Shown here in pieces: positions 61,549 to 64,000 of a stretch of DNA of 64,000 bases. The stretch comes from Actinernus sp. WN-2022 (taxonomy: Eukaryota; Cnidaria; Anthozoa; Actiniaria; Actinernidae). The notes under the pieces were generated by a model. It had not been told where the DNA came from, did no database searches, and saw nothing but the letters and a program-made list of their open reading frames with translations. The stretch lies in assembly GCA_030867875.1 (NCBI GenBank), contig JAOWCC010001617.1, positions 62,001-126,000 on the forward strand, read 5' to 3'. Both the position numbers and the translations under genes were made by a program. Position 1 is the first letter of the stretch. Every line of letters begins with the position of its first letter.

Positions 61549-61879
61549 AGGAGCCCATTACCAGGAGCGTTCCTCTGTTATGGGTTGGGTCCCCAGCACA
61601 GGAGTAAATGAGGCTATTTTTAGATTCCAAATTCCCGCGAAAAGAGGTTGCCGCCATGTTGGTGCCCTTAAACAATAGATTCCTCGTTAGCTTCTTTTGT
61701 TGGGGCACCAACATTTGAATCTCTGGGGATTGAGTGAAAACCAGCAATTCGAATTCCCGCGTTGAAAGTGAGAAGAATGATAATGAGAAGTGACGTTAGC
61801 TATCTGATTGGCCTCATCTACCTCTGTGCTGGGGTACAGACACAGTGGGGAAGATGGACGCTCCTGGTAATGGGCTCCT
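61549..61879. mobile_element. AGGAGCCC-family MITE, copy 3, internally deleted
   Basis: Same orientation as copy 1 but lacks about 57 bases after CTATCTGATTGG. TTTCGTAT flanks both ends. 61880-63207 is intron: a further MITE-like stretch near 61960-62100, a related GCGCTCCTGGCCATGG end near 62328, a hairpin at 62503-62660 and a 20 bp tandem repeat. Confidence 0.85.
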
Positions 61880-62502
61880 GTTTCGTATTCAGCTCCGAGC
61901 GAAGCAGCGATCACCTCGCGCGAGTTTTTGTCCATTTGACAGAAAATAAAATAACTATTGGGTGCTGGCTAGTCACCTGGAGTGTGGTATATACTAAAAC
62001 AATTATTCACCTCAGTGTAGCCGAAGCGGCTCGGTAAATATCCACCCGTATTTTAAACTTCCATGATTCACTTCAGTGAATAATTGTTAAATAGCTGTCA
62101 CATCATTTTCACAAGTTGGGCTATTTTAGATTATTTTCCCCGCCAATTGGCGGATTGCACCAGTGGCGGAACAAAAAATGCCTCATTAGCTACTTTTGTT
62201 ATACCAACAACATGGCTACTACGCTTTTGTGATTTTATTCCCTTAGAAATTATTGCAACCCAAAAATAGCGGAAAACCTAACTTGTGAATCGCTGTGACA
62301 TAGGTCTAGTATACGGGATGGGCGCTCCTGGCCATGGTTATCAGGGGCTTCTGGTATAGCACAGTTCATATTTGTGTAGATTTACCCTTGTCACATGGCG
62401 GCCATGTTCAGCCTCGAACTGAGCAGTTTCAGAATGAGGTTAGACTAGCAAAAACAAAGGTTTTATCCTCATGGGACTCAACATGGCCGATATATGAGAA
62501 CA

Positions 62503-62660
62503 GTCGGCTCAATCACGGTTTCTGGGAAACTACCACCCCTCCCCCACTACTATCCCCCACACTTCACTAACCTTCAATGGTTAATCATTAATAGAACGAT
62601 GCATATCCAAGGGAGGGATGGGTGGGTAGTTTCCCAGAAACCGGGATTGAGCCGAAATTT
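62503..62660. repeat. Inverted repeat (hairpin MITE)
   Basis: GGCTCAATCACGGTTTCTGG and GAAACTACCAC pair with GTGGGTAGTTTC and CCAGAAACCGGGATTGAGCC. A related CTGGGAAACTATCCACCC block is at 59072-59090. Confidence 0.75.
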
Positions 62661-62828
62661 CTGACCGACTCCAATTTTGTCTATCGCAGTGTTGTTTATG
62701 TCATAAGGAAATTAACGTTATTTTCTGCCATCGACTGTTAATTAAATTCTTCTCTTTCTGGCCTCACTTTGATGCAGTTTATGAGTAAGGTCAATACTAT
62801 AGCGCGGTTTACACGACACAGTTTCTGT

Positions 62829-62955
62829 GCACGGCACTCCTAAATTGGGCACGGCACTTTTAACTTGGGCACGGCACTCCTAACTTGGGCACGGCACTCC
62901 TAACTAGGGTACGGCACTCCTAACTTGGGCACGGCACTCCTAACTTGGGCACGGC
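62829..62955. repeat. 20-bp tandem repeat
   Basis: About six copies of GCACGGCACTCCTAACTTGG with small variants, in the intron before exon 11. Confidence 0.92.
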
Positions 62956-63207
62956 GTCGGTTCAGGACTAGCTTTTCACATGGCCTTAACACCCCTAGAT
63001 TTTCAGGCAGGCGTATCGGAAACATTTCCAATTACACAACAAAATTAAGGCGTGCCTTGCCGAAAAAAAATGGTACGCGTACTAAAATTTAGGAGTGGCG
63101 TGCCCAAAATACTTGTCGCGTAAACCGATCGACTTATTACTTCAGAAAAAATTAGTTCTTAACTCCTCTGTAGTAACATCCTGTACACTTCTGCGTTACC
63201 TTTTTAG

Positions 63208-63303
63208 TGGACAAGTGTTCTCGGTGCGATATCAACGCGGAATGTCTGAATGGCACATGTGAATGTAGAGCAGGGTTTGTTGGAAATGGCTTCAAGTGCA
63301 CAG
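63208..63303 (+). CDS. EGF-repeat gene, exon 11
   Basis: Acceptor CCTTTTTAG, donor GTAAGA. DKCSRCDINAECLNGTCECR then AGFVGNGFKCTG: an EGF variant with the compact CxxC start and NGFKC end seen in EGF_3/complement-type domains, unlike the earlier exons. Phase 1-1. The gene continues beyond the window. Confidence 0.82.
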
Positions 63304-64000
63304 GTAAGAACACCAATATCACACCGCATGGCAAAACGTTATGACCCGCTATCGATAAAAACGAAGGCTCTGGTTTCAAATACAAGTTTCCGAGGGCTTA
63401 AAGTGTATATCAAACATTTGTATTATTAATATCGATTGTGTAAATGTATAGTTGAATAATAAGTAAATAAAATAAAATAATAAATAAAATGGTTAATTTA
63501 TAATAGTAGAATATTTCTTGATTCGAGTGTTGTGTCTATGAGTTATAGAGGTTTCTATTTCCAATACGCTAATGGTGACGTAATTTTGACGTAAATTCGG
63601 GAATTTACTTTATTTTTTTTTTCTTTTAACGAATCGTTTTCTGATTTTGACAACATATTTGATAAAATCACTGATATAACCTTCTAATATAACATAGCTG
63701 TTTACAAAAGGTCATTTATCTATGTTTTGTATGATAAATGAAGACCGGCTTTACGTCACCAGCTTGAATATATTATAAATATAAACCTCTTAACTCATGA
63801 ATGCAACCCTCAAATCGAGAAATATTCTACTATTCACTTCATGTAGAATCGATATTAGTGATAAAAATGTTTGACCTGGTATAAACTTTAAACGTTTTTA
63901 GTATGTAATTTTCTAACTTAGTAAACTCACAGGAAATTTAAACCTGTTAAAGATTTAGGCTTTCACATGCGTACTTACAATTAGAAACAAGGGTGATTGC
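63304..64000. other. Intron or flank, nothing recognised
   Basis: AT-rich. AAATAAAATAAAATAATAAATAAA run near 63462-63490. No coding signal. Confidence 0.5.

Overview
The window looks like nuclear DNA of an animal, most likely a marine invertebrate and probably an anthozoan cnidarian. That is inferred from single-domain EGF exons with GT/AG introns, a one-exon GNAT gene, and a repeat set of BEL/Pao, Penelope-like, LINE, tRNA-derived SINE, foldback and Polinton elements. I see no rRNA and no CRISPR array. No species can be named from sequence alone.

Layout. 1-12.8 kb is a stack of nested mobile elements: an inverted-repeat element (432-12759) holds a minus-strand BEL/Pao LTR retrotransposon (1581-12108). 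That retrotransposon holds a 4.1 kb foldback element in gag (7133-11251) and a 420 bp MITE in its 5' LTR. 12.8-20.5 kb holds two exons of a truncated integrase-like gene, several MITEs, a TIR element carrying a LINE remnant, a repeat shared with 48.4-49.4 kb, and a LINE 3' end. 20.6-25.0 kb is one 4.3 kb palindromic element. 25-27.9 kb holds LINE remnants and hairpin MITEs. 27.9-30.14 kb is a Penelope-like element (PLE) with a reverse transcriptase and a GIY-YIG domain. Its 3' end resumes at 46.7 kb.

30145-46708 is the main feature: a 16.56 kb Polinton/Maverick (adintovirus-like) element inserted in the PLE tail. It has 823 bp terminal inverted repeats and a TCATT duplication. It encodes protein-primed DNA polymerase B, a retrovirus-like integrase, an A32/FtsK-type packaging ATPase, double jelly-roll major and single jelly-roll minor capsid proteins, and a set of small membrane proteins. 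Its accessory cargo is an F-box plus ankyrin-repeat protein and a family of small Cys/His-rich proteins, one copy of which lies inside each TIR. The core genes are open, so the copy looks young. No adenain-like protease was recognised.

46.9-48.4 kb holds an apparently intact one-exon GNAT gene (histidine N-acetyltransferase/NAT16-like) on the minus strand. 49.5-63.3 kb holds eleven plus-strand exons of a large EGF-repeat gene, each encoding one EGF domain in phase 1-1, with introns full of MITEs, a SINE and tandem repeats. Three of the first four exons carry a single-base insertion, so either the gene is decaying or the assembly has indel errors.

How the parts work together. In the Polinton, PolB and integrase handle replication and insertion, the capsid genes and ATPase handle assembly and packaging, and the F-box/ankyrin protein plausibly redirects host ubiquitin ligases. 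The host genes are independent of this cargo.
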